Below are positions 23,700-33,740 of a DNA stretch of 64,000 nt, in pieces. The position numbers and the translations under genes are program-made. The notes beneath the pieces were generated by a model that searched no databases, was not told the origin of the DNA, and saw only the letters and a program-made list of their open reading frames with translations. The stretch comes from Elmis aenea (Eukaryota > Arthropoda > Insecta > Coleoptera > Elmidae), in contig OX393581.1 in the NCBI GenBank assembly GCA_947652605.1, positions 47,825,924 to 47,889,923 on the forward strand. The letters run 5' to 3'. How positions within the stretch are numbered: position 1 is the stretch's first letter; every line of letters starts with the position of its first letter.

Positions 23700-24032
23700 A
23701 TTTTTAAATTGACGTCCATTATTTGCAACACATAATTCACATGGCCTTGAAACACTCTGACTTGACGGTTTGAAATAGAAGGATTTGCAACTGCCATTCC
23801 AATAACGTTATTTAAGGTTACTTCTCCAGCATCTTAAAATATTATAATTCTTTGGTCTTGAATGGTTAAATGTCCGACAATTTTGTTTAAATCTTCCAAA
23901 AATAGATTTATTAGGTTGCCTTCTTTCTGGGTAACGATTAAAATAAGTTTCACTTGCAGCTTCAGAATTATTATTACTTTGAATAAAACATTCTAACATA
24001 TAGGTACTTCTCGTAATATTCGTAAGCCATTT
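23700..24032 (-). pseudogene. Mariner-like transposase HTH relic, right arm
   Basis: Starting at ATG near 24032 the minus strand reads MKWLTNITRSTYMLECFIQ, then NNNSEAASETYFNRYP and ERRQPNKSIFGRFKQN, the DUF4817-like HTH. After a frameshift it continues GEVTLNNVIGMAVANPSISN and RQVRVFQGHVNY, resembling the second HTH region (..v...P..S.RQ.a...g) of these transposases. It stops around 23700 with no DDE domain. It is the better preserved of two inverted copies and shows what the palindrome arms derive from. It cannot make a working protein. Confidence 0.6.
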
Positions 24033-24742
24033 CATGTTTTTAAGGTACAAAAATATAAACAATCAAGAATTAAACGTGATTATTTCTGTCAAACTATCGT
24101 TAAAACAGCAGAACGACAGTTTGTTTTACCAGGAATATTCTTAATGACATAAGCCTACTACTAAAAAAAATGAAATACGAAAAATTATCTCATTTTTACT
24201 ATAATGTAAGGATAATGAATCGACCCCACATGATATAACAGGTGGCGTAAAAGTAATGTCATAATTTGAATTGGCTGCCATTTTTGCAGATGGGCCAAAT
24301 GTCACTGTGCTTTGACATTTATGATGTAGATTTATAGTGAATTAGTTGTCAACAAGCCATGGAGCGATACACACCTCAAGAACGTGGAATTATTGTTACT
24401 GCTTATTTGACAAATTTTCAGTCTGTTGTTTTAACGCAACGTGAATTTCGTCGTCGTTTTCCTCGTCGTCGTGTTCCATGTGCTCGAACAATTAAGCGTT
24501 TGGCTGAGCGCCTCGTGCAAACTGGGCTGGTATTCTCAACTCCTCCTGTTCAGCGATATCGCTACCGTTGAACACGAGGGGTGCACAAACCACTGAGAAT
24601 CGTATTCCCAACGTCTCCTCTCGCAGGCGCTCCATTCGCGTTCAACGCGAGTGGGTAGACCCACTCCTCTTGGCAAATACCGCTCGCTTTGCACCCAAAT
24701 CGTAACCTTTGTGTGTGTTGTGAGTTGTTGTTTTCTTTTATT

Positions 24743-25650
24743 ATGGATGATATTAACTTTATAAATTTAACTGAGGACTTAGAACAGGCTGAAAATGATG
24801 TGGCCGAACCTTATAATTTAATATTATTGAATTCATTTACATAGGGTTGCCAGAATATCACTTTAAAAAACATTTTCTCTTTTTTAATTCTGATATTTCT
24901 TTTTCTTTTTTCATGTAAAAATGTTCACTTTTGTTCTCTTTTTTCGGTTACCCTTTTTTGAAATGAGAATGTTTAGTGAAGTTCATTTAATATTCGAACT
25001 TAAACTTAATGCATACAATTACAAGAATATTTCTTGTAATTATTTTTATGAGTTTAAAAATAATACAGTTTTTCTAACGAAAAAAAAACATCGTAACATC
25101 TATTACTTCAAAAATTAAATTTAATTAAAAAGGAATAAATGTATGAAAAAAAACGTTTCTTAAAGAACCAAAAGATTCTAATAAATTTAGGTATATAATG
25201 AATAAATATTTTTTTCTTATTAATAATATGGAAAGGAATCTAAATAACCAATTTTATTGGGTAGAAGGCTACTTTATACTAGGTATGTTAGTTTATTAGG
25301 ACGTGATTTCTCCAACCAAAGAAACTAATTTTCAATGATTTATATTATATTTATGAATATATAATGTAAATAATTTTACTGATATATGTGTAATTAGAAA
25401 TAATATATAAGAATAATCTATTTTTGCTACAATTGTACAATTTTTTTCTTAATAAATATGCTTTTCAATTAATTCCGCAATGTTCTCTTTTTTGATTTGT
25501 ATTGTTTTTTTTATACGTTCAGGATATCTGGCAACCCTACATTTATACAATTAAATGTCGATGAATTTCGAAAAAAATTTAGACTTTCGAGGGATACTCA
25601 TTCCAATACATTTTACATACTATTTAAATTTGTAGCAATTAGACTCCATT
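24743..25650 (+). pseudogene. Harbinger transposase N-terminus, split by a hAT element
   Basis: The first part, 24743-24841, reads MDDINFINLTEDLEQAEND followed by VAEPYNLILLNSFT. After the hAT insert (24842-25539) it continues FIQLNVDEFRKKFRLSRDT and a few further residues. The segment DEFRKKFRLSRDT matches the conserved N-terminal ...F...FRLSR.t of HARBI1-type transposases. No DDE residues remain; the rest was deleted. The host element's CTG duplication and the opposed Myb fragment support the assignment. Confidence 0.6.
24842..25539. mobile_element. hAT-like element nested in the Harbinger element
   Basis: Ends TAGGGTTGCCAGAATATC and, inverted, TAGGGTTGCCAGATATCC. Flanks catttaca (24834-24841) and catttata (25540-25547) are an 8-bp duplication with one mismatch. 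It interrupts the Harbinger transposase frame. The 698-bp body is very AT-rich and non-coding. The second copy is at 6640-7715. Confidence 0.8.
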
Positions 25651-25764
25651 GCTTTTGGGCATCGTTATATGTAAAATTTGGTGATAATTTGCCACTTAAT
25701 AATTAACTATTCTCCCAAGAATTTCTACTAATGCTGCTTTCTGCTGCTCCGTTAATTTCCCCAT
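25560..25764 (-). pseudogene. Myb/zeste-like DNA-binding protein fragment of the Harbinger element
   Basis: From ATG at 25764 the minus strand reads MGKLTEQQKAALVEILGRIV. After a frameshift it reads LSGKLSPNFTYNDAQKQWSL and then IATNLNSM. The pattern ..l...i..ng.lsp.ft..d...W..Ia..LN. is that of the Myb/SANT-like (zeste-type) domain found in the accessory protein of Harbinger elements and in many insect regulators. In intact elements this protein helps bring the transposase to DNA. The C-terminal half is lost. Confidence 0.45.
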
Positions 25765-27000
25765 AATCAATCAAAACAAAAACCACAACATTCAAAAACT
25801 GGCGGCAAAGTGACAGCCCATGCAAAATTCCAATGTTGCAACATCTACCCACTCGCGTCGAAGAATTGCAAAGGCAGGGGTATATGAGAATACAGAAACG
25901 ACCGCTCCACTCCAATTGACAACGCTCGCTTTCATGAGCACTGCTGTTCAAAGCGAGCGAGTTGGGAATAGCGCCCCTGGGTCCACTACAGATGTCGCAA
26001 GAAGTGGCCGGCCTCGTAGTGCTCGTTCGAACGAGAACATCGCTGCTTTTTTGAAGACGCCGATGGCACCACCGTAACCGTAAACGGCGAGCGTTACAGG
26101 CAGATGCTAAACGAGTTTTTTTTTTGCCGCAAGTTGCTGCATTGGGTCTCGATCATTGTTGGTTTCAACAGGACGGAGCAACCGCTCACAGCTCGGGTAA
26201 CTATGGAGATTTTGAGACACCAATTTCCAGGTCGAGTGATCTCCCGTTTTGGAGATTTGAACTGGCCGTCCAGATCGCCAGATCTAACAGCACCAGACTT
26301 CTTCCTTTGGGGCTTTTTAAAATCTCGCGTTTACCACAACAAACCACGAACCTTGCAAGTCTTGAAAGCTAACATTGAAGAAGAAATCGCCAATTTGGAG
26401 CCAGATGTTTTGCGAGCAACAATTCAAAATGCCGTAAAACGAGCGCAATTATGCATCAACTCGGGAGGTGGCCATTTGAGCGATATAATTTTTTCCAAGT
26501 AATGTCATCAATTTTACACTTTCAAATAAACTTTTGATGAAAACAGAGCTCTTTTCTTTCATTTATAACAAAATGGCAGCCAATTCAAATTATGACATTA
26601 CTTTTGCGCCACCTTGTATATCATTGGAATGGGGAAAAAATCCCCTTTCTCGCGATGCCATAACCAACTATTGGTTCTATTTAAAAAATACAACTTTATG
26701 TCACAATTCGAATTTTTTTTTTGAAAAATTGTCTACGCCACTGCATTCTTATCAAAAAGTGCATGTAGAACGACTAAATTATTTTTCTTTATTTTCATAA
26801 ACAAGTGAGATATAGTCATAAAACGAAAATTCGAAAAATCGAGTTATCGGCGATAACTCGAAAACAAAAGACGATAACCAATTTTAGTTTTCACCATTAA
26901 CTTTCCTCGAAAATAGAGATCGAGGCAGGCGGGACCGTTTTTCCATAGCTTTCATAGTTACCGAAATTCCCTATGTATACATCGAAATTTGCCCACCCTG

Positions 27001-27568
27001 TACATGAAACTTTTTTTTGTAAAGTGCTTCTGAGATATGTGGCGACGCGGTGGAATGTTATCAACATACAAATAGCCATTTCACGTTAAGAATTGTCTTA
27101 GAGTTTAACCTGGCAAGGTTTTGTTCTAAAACACCGATGTTTATCACCCGGACAATGTATAGTTTCGACGAGTGCCTCTAGAATCTAAATGCGCTACTTT
27201 ACCCGGTAAATTCTAAAGAGGTAAACTGATAAAGCTACTGTATTAGTTTGACAAAACATCCAAGACACTTAAACTTCTTTTCAAGACTTAAAAGCCTTTG
27301 TTAATGTTATCTGGATTATTTACTCCCCTAAGAAAAACGAAAGTTGTTCAAACGTCAGAAGAAACAATGAGTTAAATGTTAATTCAGCGATACGCTATCA
27401 AACATGGCAACTACATAAATTAAACGCGGTATTCATTCCGGCCAAGTTTCGCCGCGCTATTTTGTTTCACTTTTCAAACAAAAGTTAAATTTAATAGCGC
27501 ACATTTATGGATAATCGATTATATCTCGCTTTTATTTGTGCACGCAGTTCGCTGCCTTTGTCTTAAAA
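27001..27568. other. No repeat seen; leads into a candidate promoter
   Basis: From about 27420 base composition becomes less AT-rich (gccaagtttcgccgcgc) than the surrounding repeats. No coding region was identified. Confidence 0.4.
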
Positions 27569-27828
27569 GTCAGTTGTTCGATATTCAGGCCAAAATGTAA
27601 TTAAATCCTGTGTATATTACTGTCGCCGCCCAGGTAAGAGACTTTGCATGCAATATGCAAAAATTTCGTGCAGAAAAAGTGAGTAGGAAATCGCGTTTGT
27701 AATAAATTAAGTAGAAATATTCATTTAATTGCTCTCACGAGAAAAAGCTTGTATTATGGTGGATTTAAAAGTCACTTGTAACAGAAATAAATGGAAGTTT
27801 CCGTTGAAAAATAATGTATTTAATCAAG
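27569..27828 (+). CDS. Candidate first exon of a host gene (+)
   Basis: TCAGTT near 27569 fits the arthropod initiator. A donor-like cgcccag|GTAAGAG occurs at 27631-27637. The only supported coding start is ATG at 27756, giving MVDLKVTCNRNKWKFPLKNN followed by VFNQ, ending at the strong donor aatcaag|GTAAGTG (GT at 27829-27830) after 73 coding bases. The segment contains no repeat family and is richer in GC upstream. No downstream exon is recognised, and the short peptide has no identifiable domain. This could be a real 5' exon or chance agreement of signals. Confidence 0.25.
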
Positions 27829-28011
27829 GTAAGTGATCTCAAATCTATCAGGCATCGTCTTGAGTGAAGGTTGGATAAAGACACCGGAAACGATTCAGAG
27901 CCGAACGACATTACAATTGACTTTACAGGAGAAAAATTACGTTGGGATTATTCAACAAGTTTAAACTGGCAATACAGAGGAAGAACTTTAAAAATTTTAT
28001 CAGTAGTAATA

Positions 28012-30230
28012 CAGGTTGATTCAGTTTGACTGTTTTAAGAGGAAACCCCCATGACCCTTATATTTTTGTAAATCGTGGAAAATTCTCTATCGAACGGCGT
28101 TCAAAGGTTTTTTTCTACGATGAAATATGTCTGACTGGCGAAAATCAACTTGAAATTACATGGTAGAAGTACCTTTTTTCTTGATTCTGATAGAAAATTA
28201 ATTTCTTAATCCGATAGTGCATTAAAATAAACTGGTGTGGCCACCAAATGACTTTCGCCATAATATATTGTGTGTATGAATGTGAGTTTGTGTATTTTTG
28301 TGGGCGTAAAAAGTTTGAATGCCGCTCCAGGCGCTCTAATTAAATTAATTTTTGTAAATGACGTCTGTCAACATGAAGTTACTGACGTTTCAAGTGTTTA
28401 TCCAAGGATAGTAAACTAATAGCATGGCCCATTCGACAAAATTCGTAAACATATCGATGACGAAAGAGTGATATTAATGACGTCATACAAATGTAATTTA
28501 TAAAATGACGGATGTGTCATATGTCACCCATGTATAAAACGTTCAGGTGCATGTAAATCAACCCATTTGGTTTACAAAAAACCTTATGTTATTTGGCAAA
28601 GGAATTAACAAGAACACATTTAGCAAAAACAATTATTTTTGGTGAGCTATTCAATTAATGTCATACTAGCTGTAGGTACACAGGTGAAAATTTGCCGCTA
28701 GCAGTTAATTTTTTTTACTAAACTTTCTCTTTAAAGTCACATTATAAAGCATGATGACTGAAATTTAGTTCAATTTTTCAGTAATATAGTTAATAATTTT
28801 AAACAGTCAAAAAAATCAATTTGTTGCATTAATTAATATCGTGCAATTTAAAATAAATATATTACAGCTATAGATAGACGATAACTTCAAGTTTAAGAAT
28901 AGTTTGTGATTAAAAGACTTAAAGTTAAGATTATTACTAAGATGTTATATCTAATATATACATAGACTTCATAACGGAATTATTACTAATACTGTTTAAT
29001 AGAATATCTTACTTAAAAACCTACTACATGATAACACAAGTTTTTAAAACTGCTGTTGCATTAAAAATACGTCATGTTTTGAGGCAGTAGAAGTTACGGG
29101 GTCAATGAATAAAGACCTTATATAAAAGATCTACGAAGCCAAAACATATTACAAGAAAAATCTTTGCATCCTTATAGGTATAAAAATAGCATCTTTACAT
29201 CCGTGCAGCAATAGCGCCAACTATAAAATATTTAACAGGTTTGATAATTTTTATAATACTCGAAATATAGCCAACACCATTTTTGGCACTTTTCAAAAAT
29301 GTTAAATATCTCGCTTAAACGAAAAGATAGAGAAGAACCTTAAAAACATTTTTTGCATGGTTTTAATATTTTAATAAGATAGCGATGTTCAATTTTTTTA
29401 CTCATACAAATATTGTTATATTACACCTAACTTTCTTATTTTAAATGGCAACCATAGTTGGCTTTGACATTGGGTGAAAAGATTATTTTTTGCGTTTTTC
29501 AAAAATATATAATTTGCTTATGGTTGCTATTTAAGATAAGCAAATAGGTGTAATATATCGATATTTATATGAGTAAAAAAAAATGTATATTGCTATCTTA
29601 TTAGGGACAAAAAACCATGCCAAAAATGTTCTTAAAGTTTTTCTCTATCTATTCGTTTAAGCGAGATTAAAAAAGATATCAAAAATCTGTTTACGGCAAT
29701 GCATTTCTCTCGAAAAAAGAAATCGAGACTACTTAATTAGTTTTGTTCTATATCTGATAATAACGGAGAATCCCTGTATGGGCATCGAAAATAGGCCACC
29801 CTGTACATACTAACAGAAGCAAATTGATAGTCAATTTTCAATTTAACACTCACTAAATAATGATTCTTCGTCGAAGCATAAGTAATAAAACACAATTAGA
29901 CAAGTTATAAAATGTCAATTATTACAGCGATCATCGTGTTTTGTTTGGTCAAGTACAACGATTTTGTGAAAAAAAATAAATAACTTTTAAGCTTATTTTT
30001 TTAATGCACTATCGGAATAATTTAATTCTTTATCAAAATCAATTTAAAAAAAGTTGGTACCTATAAGTACAATGAAATTTCAAATCGCCAGCCTGACATA
30101 TTGAATCGTAAAAAAATTGAACGTCGTTGAATAGAGAATTTTCCACGATTTACAAAAATATGAGGCTTATGGGGTTTCCTCTTAAAATAACAAAGTTATG
30201 GGGGTGCGACAGTCAAACTGAATCACCCTG
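28012..30230. mobile_element. TA-CAGG(G)TG element, family H, with nested material
   Basis: Left end CAGGTTGATTCAGTTTGACTG and right end cagtcaaactgaatCACCCTG, TA on both sides. Arms of about 200 bp mirror: aatcgtggaaaattctctat / atagagaattttccacgatt, ccgatagtgcatt / aatgcactatcgg. The 1.8-kb interior holds a second palindrome ending CCACCCTG at 29803. The middle (28230-29240) is AT-rich with no gene. Confidence 0.75.
29250..29803. repeat. Palindromic family I-related fragment inside family H
   Basis: The right end gcatcgaaaataggCCACCCTG, followed by TA, resembles that of 26980-27000. The mirrored blocks atagccaac.accat, gataagcaaat and ctatctattcgtttaagcgaga / tctcgcttaaacgaaaagatag show arms of about 240 bp centred near 29500. 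The left terminus is missing. Confidence 0.6.
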
Positions 30231-30858
30231 TATATCAAGAGCTTTTGGTTTTGGGGTCAACATTTTTATTTATTTGGAAAGTATTTCATTGGTCGATATA
30301 TCATTGAGCAAAATATTTAGCTCTATTATCCATAAACATCTCTAATTTGCTAACACTAAAAAAGATGCAACACCAAAAGATCAGGGAGCAGTAGTTTGTA
30401 GCAATTTAAAAACACATTAGACATATCAAATTTCTTTCGGTGACTTGAACCTGCAATCCGTCTTCCGGGAGGCAGCTTTCGCACCCATAAAACAACTTTA
30501 AAACAACTGTCATTTATGCTAGACCGTGAAATTTAGTTCAGATACATTTGAGACCATTTTTCTTGGGAAACATCAAAAAACAATTTGTGTGAATTCCAAG
30601 CACTTTAGTATGACATAAAGCATGTGAGGCGTTGATACAGGGCAGACCCTATCTGTAGACAGGTCTTTAAGGTCGCCCGAGGGTGGAAGGCGCCAAGATC
30701 CCCGCTGCGGTGTACTGATAACCCACATGCACCAAATGATCCGGCACATAATAGCTACTTATTGAGGATACACAATTTGCTGTGCACACAGAAAAAGTAT
30801 CCCTGTACAACTAATCCCAAAATCACTAGATACATTTTATTTATTCTGAAACTTTATA
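30231..30858. other. No gene or clear repeat seen
   Basis: The block 30630-30720 is richer in GC (ggtcgcccgagggtggaagg) but shows no open frame or splice site of note. Confidence 0.4.
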
Positions 30859-31072
30859 CAGGGTGTCCCAAATTCGAGAAAATGCATAGGGATCTCACTT
30901 ACCTATCTTAAAAGTATTTAAAAAAATGAAGTTGATGATGTGTCTAAAGAGACGAAACGTCGCAGATATTTGATAAGCATCTAATTTCGCAACTTTGCCC
31001 TAATTTAACCGACCTCGTAGCTTTTAAGATAAGCGAGATTCCCATGCATTTACTCGAATTTGGGACACCCTG
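30859..31072. mobile_element. Short (214 bp) family C palindromic element
   Basis: Ends CAGGGTGTCCCAAATTCGAG and CTCGAATTTGGGACACCCTG, TA on both sides. It is an internally deleted version of 48468-49961: the left arm keeps about 50 bp, then jumps to the inner aaaaaaatgaagttgatgat...gacgaaacgt block, then the right arm. No coding sequence. Confidence 0.85.
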
Positions 31073-32040
31073 TATACCTGACCTGAGGCCGAGGAATGAG
31101 TCTTTTTTGTACAACCAACAAAAAGTCGAACATAATTAAACAAATTTGTTAAATCTCGCTAAATAAAACGCGAACAATAATACCACCGTTTCAAATTTGC
31201 TGGTTAAGACAGTGCATTATATTTATTTACTGAGAATTTATAAGTTTAGTTTGTCTATGCCAGGCGAAATCGTAAAGAATAATTTTTCCAAGAAGAAACG
31301 CGCTTAATTAAGAGATAATTTTCTTTTAAGACCGCTGTCTCTGACAACCTATTTTTCCTTTTTAAATGCACTTACCGCCTCTTTGCTAATTTTATAATGA
31401 AAAACGACTATTTAAAAACCAAGTCTTGACGAACTAAAATTCAGAACGAAGTATCTACTACTCATTAAGAGCTTAACTTGGTTTTAAAAAGTTTATAAAA
31501 ATTTTAAAATGATTTGAACATTTAAATTAGTATCTTATTTGCAAATTGTATAGAGTTATTTCCAAACAGTAAGTTTCTTATTGGCTTTACTTTAGAATTT
31601 ATAAATACACAAGAAAGTGTTCAAAAACTTGGTTCGAACGTTAGCAGGTAGTTTTTAAACCAATTAGTCAGCTTCATCTGGCAAAAATGGGCGTGAAAGG
31701 GCGAATCTTTCTGTTTCGTTTTCAAATAGTTAACATTTTTGACGTCAGGTTATCGGTTTAACGTTACAATGACTTATTCCCTACTGCAACATAATTTAAA
31801 TAATAATCATAGTCTTTACTTTGCTAAACAATCCAATTTACGAATAAAAAAATAAGAATTTTATCGTCTCTTGAACAATGGGTTGGTCAAAATTTGATTT
31901 TTATCAAAAAAATCAGAAATCGTTGTTTTGACTGTAAAAAAATCAAATAATCACGAATTTTTGTTTTTGTTTAAGAAACTTGACTATTTTCCCTTTTTAC
32001 AACTAATTTATTCATTATTTACTCTGCATTATATCTTCAA
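31073..32040. other. No gene or clear repeat seen
   Basis: AT-rich DNA with stops in all frames. Confidence 0.45.
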
Positions 32041-32335
32041 TACGGCTACATTCAAAAAATATCAACAAATAAAAAAGTTTTTTTAATACAAATTTCTCAG
32101 AAAATTTTATTCCTATAAAAGTTGGTGAATGGCCCAAACTAATTAAAAGATGGAAAAAATTTCACAAAAATGTAAACGATACCAGATTTTAGCGATTTCA
32201 GAAATGTTCACAAGAGTAAAGAGGCCTTATTTTAAGAGTTACAAAAAAACTTCATAAGGAAAGATTGTTTAGAGTTCAAAAATATGACCAAAGGTGAAAT
32301 ATGGCGTTAAAATTTTAGTTTTAATTTTTGAAGTA

Positions 32336-33117
32336 GGGGAGAGCGGGGTAATGACGCTCAGTGGGTAATTACGCTCACCGTCGTTTTGCGCCAGTTTTCA
32401 AATATTTAAAAGTTAATTTTAGCAGCCACCTAGCTTTCGTTCTAATAAACACAATGCCGTAAGTAAAAAAACTTATTTCACCATAAAACGTAAGTTAATT
32501 GAGTGTGTGTCATTTTTAACATTTTCATATAAGAAATCGCCTACAAAAAAAAACTGTAAGTAGCTCAATTAGTCTAATTTGAGTTTGTGCTTTGGTCTCC
32601 TATGAAACTTGTGTCATTTTTAGCAGGAGTGACCATATAAAGTTTTTTTTTAAATTCAAGGCTAGTTTAGTAAAATACCGAATTTAGACAATTGTGCAAC
32701 AGGGGGTAATGGCGCTCAATTAGCTACGGTAATACCGCTTGGTGAGCGGCATTACCCTCATTGATATTTTTATATAATTTAATTTACATTTTATTTTTGA
32801 TTATAGTAATTGTGCACAATGCCTCGTACAACTAAAAGAACAACTGGTAAAGCATCCTGGAATATCAATATCCAAAAATGTTTACACATAAAATAGGTGA
32901 GCGCCATTACCCACTAGCAGGCGGGTAATTCCGCTCACTTACATGTTTTTAAATTATTAATAACTTTTTGTTCTTTAAGGTTCAATCAAGTTTGACTTAA
33001 CCCGAACACTAAGTATTGTTTTGGCGACAACAACCTCAAATTACAGGGTAACTGTTGTTACGGTTTAGAATATATGAATTTTTTCGCTTAGGTGGGCGCC
33101 ATTACCCCTCCCTCCCC
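32336..33117. mobile_element. Pogo-like non-autonomous element (GGGGAGAGC ends)
   Basis: Ends GGGGAGAGCGGGGTAATG and, inverted, GGGGAGGGAGGGGTAATG, with TA at 32334-32335 and 33118-33119. The motif ggtaat..cgctca and its complement recur about eight times throughout (for example 32350, 32370, 32705, 32730, 32905, 32925, 33095). It holds the start of a pogo-like transposase at 32819. Confidence 0.75.
32819..32896 (+). pseudogene. Pogo-like transposase, first codons only
   Basis: Reads MPRTTKRTTGKASWNINIQK then CLHIK and a stop (32894-32896). Pogo/Tigger-family proteins commonly begin MPR.YKR.T.R.SW followed by a psq-type HTH; the MPR..KRTT...SW start fits. The HTH and DDE regions are absent. 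Supporting context is the TA-flanked element around it and the related element at 43465 with an HTH relic. Confidence 0.4.
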
Positions 33118-33740
33118 TAATTTTAACATCCAAAAAGTGCCCTTATTTGAAATTTTTTTTAAAAGTTATAGGAATGTTAAGAATTTAAAAATTTAACTTA
33201 ATATAAAATATCGTGTTCTCTTGGATTTTTTTCAAAACTCTTAAATCAAGGGCACTTTTTGGATATTTCTAGAATCGCTAAAAGCAGGGGTCGTATGAAT
33301 TTTTATTGAGATGTCTTTAACTTAAAAATACCAACTTTTCTTAGGAATAAGATTTTCCGAGAAATCGATAATAAAAAACTTTTCCATTAGTTGCAAACTT
33401 TTTGAATGTTGCCACTGCCACTACTATAAAATTCAAAAATGAAATTTCAACGCCAAACTTCGCATTGTCATATTTTTGATTTCTAAACAAATTTTTTCAC
33501 CGATTTTTGTAACAAGTCTTAAAATAGGGGCACTTTACTTTTAAAATCGTCAAAATCTAGTGTTATGTGAAACATTGTTCATCTTTAAAATTAGTTTCAG
33601 GTGTTGCATCAACTTTTATTAAGAATTAAATTTTTTGACAGTGATAAAAAAAAAATTTCAATTGTTGCAGACTTTTTAAATGAGGCTGTAGATCTTTTGA
33701 CCCTAAAAATTAAAAATTATGAAAATTTACAAAGTAAATC

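Larger units (their letters stand above)
24525..25976. mobile_element. Internally deleted Harbinger element nested in the mariner
   Basis: Ends GGCTGGTATTCTCAAC and, inverted, GGGCGCTATTCCCAAC (12 of 16 match). The flanking triplet CTG occurs at 24522-24524 and 25977-25979; removing the insert with one CTG restores the mariner reading frame QTG-STTD. A 3-bp CWG duplication is typical of animal Harbinger elements. Inside are the start of a transposase (+) and the start of a Myb-like protein (-), the usual two-gene arrangement, joined by deletion. Subterminal cgctcgctttg blocks occur at both ends. Confidence 0.75.
24359..26502 (+). pseudogene. Mariner-like transposase with DUF4817-type HTH, split and internally deleted
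   Basis: The N-terminus (24359-24524) reads MERYTPQERGIIVTAYLTN and continues through REFRRRFPRRRVPCARTIKR, a clear DUF4817-like HTH. The Harbinger insertion interrupts it after QTG; across the insert the protein resumes at 25980 as STTDVARSGRPRSARSNENI. A deletion then removes everything up to FFFPQVAALGLDHCWFQQDG, which includes the first catalytic region. The DDE part shows QQDGATAH (second aspartate) and RSPDLTAPDFFLWG (third), ending GGGHLSDIIFSK with stop at 26500-26502. A frameshift lies near 26200. The family cuts and pastes at TA; this copy is dead. Confidence 0.8.
24238..26616 (+). mobile_element. Mariner-like element nested in family I
   Basis: The inverted ends share GGTGGCG.AAAAGTAATG followed by tcataatttgaattggctg and ccatttt, about 50 bp in all. 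TA flanks both sides (24236-24237, 26617-26618) and the surrounding palindrome arm is continuous across it. It carries one transposase gene split by a Harbinger element at 24525-25976. Without the inserts it is about 0.93 kb, shorter than a full element because the middle of the gene is also deleted. Confidence 0.85.
22901..27000. mobile_element. Large palindromic TA-CAGGGTG element, family I, host of a four-level nest
   Basis: Left end CAGGGTGGGCAAATATCGATG and right end CATCGAAATTTGCCCACCCTG. The right flank is TA, the left flank is AA (worn). Left arm 22901-about 23690 mirrors the right arm 27000-26617 plus 24237-about 23700; the right arm is split by the mariner at 24238-26616. Mirrored blocks include tggttatcgtcttttgttttcg, ttttgttttcgagttatcg, ccccattccaat, catgtgg.gtc and cattctaaca. 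Without the insert the element is about 1.7 kb. Each arm holds part of a transposase gene, listed separately. A related family has its right end at 29803. Confidence 0.8.
32041..33740. repeat. Inverted repeat cluster interrupted by a pogo-like element
   Basis: A core gtgcccttattt.aag..tt......aaaa.ttcatagg-like unit occurs four times: about 32215-32260 and 33128-33175 on one strand, about 33225-33275 and 33500-33545 on the other. Flanking blocks also mirror (ttctcagaaaattttattcct.t.aaagttgg in inverted forms near 32095 and 33345). No terminal CAGGGTG was found, so the element class is open. Confidence 0.55.
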
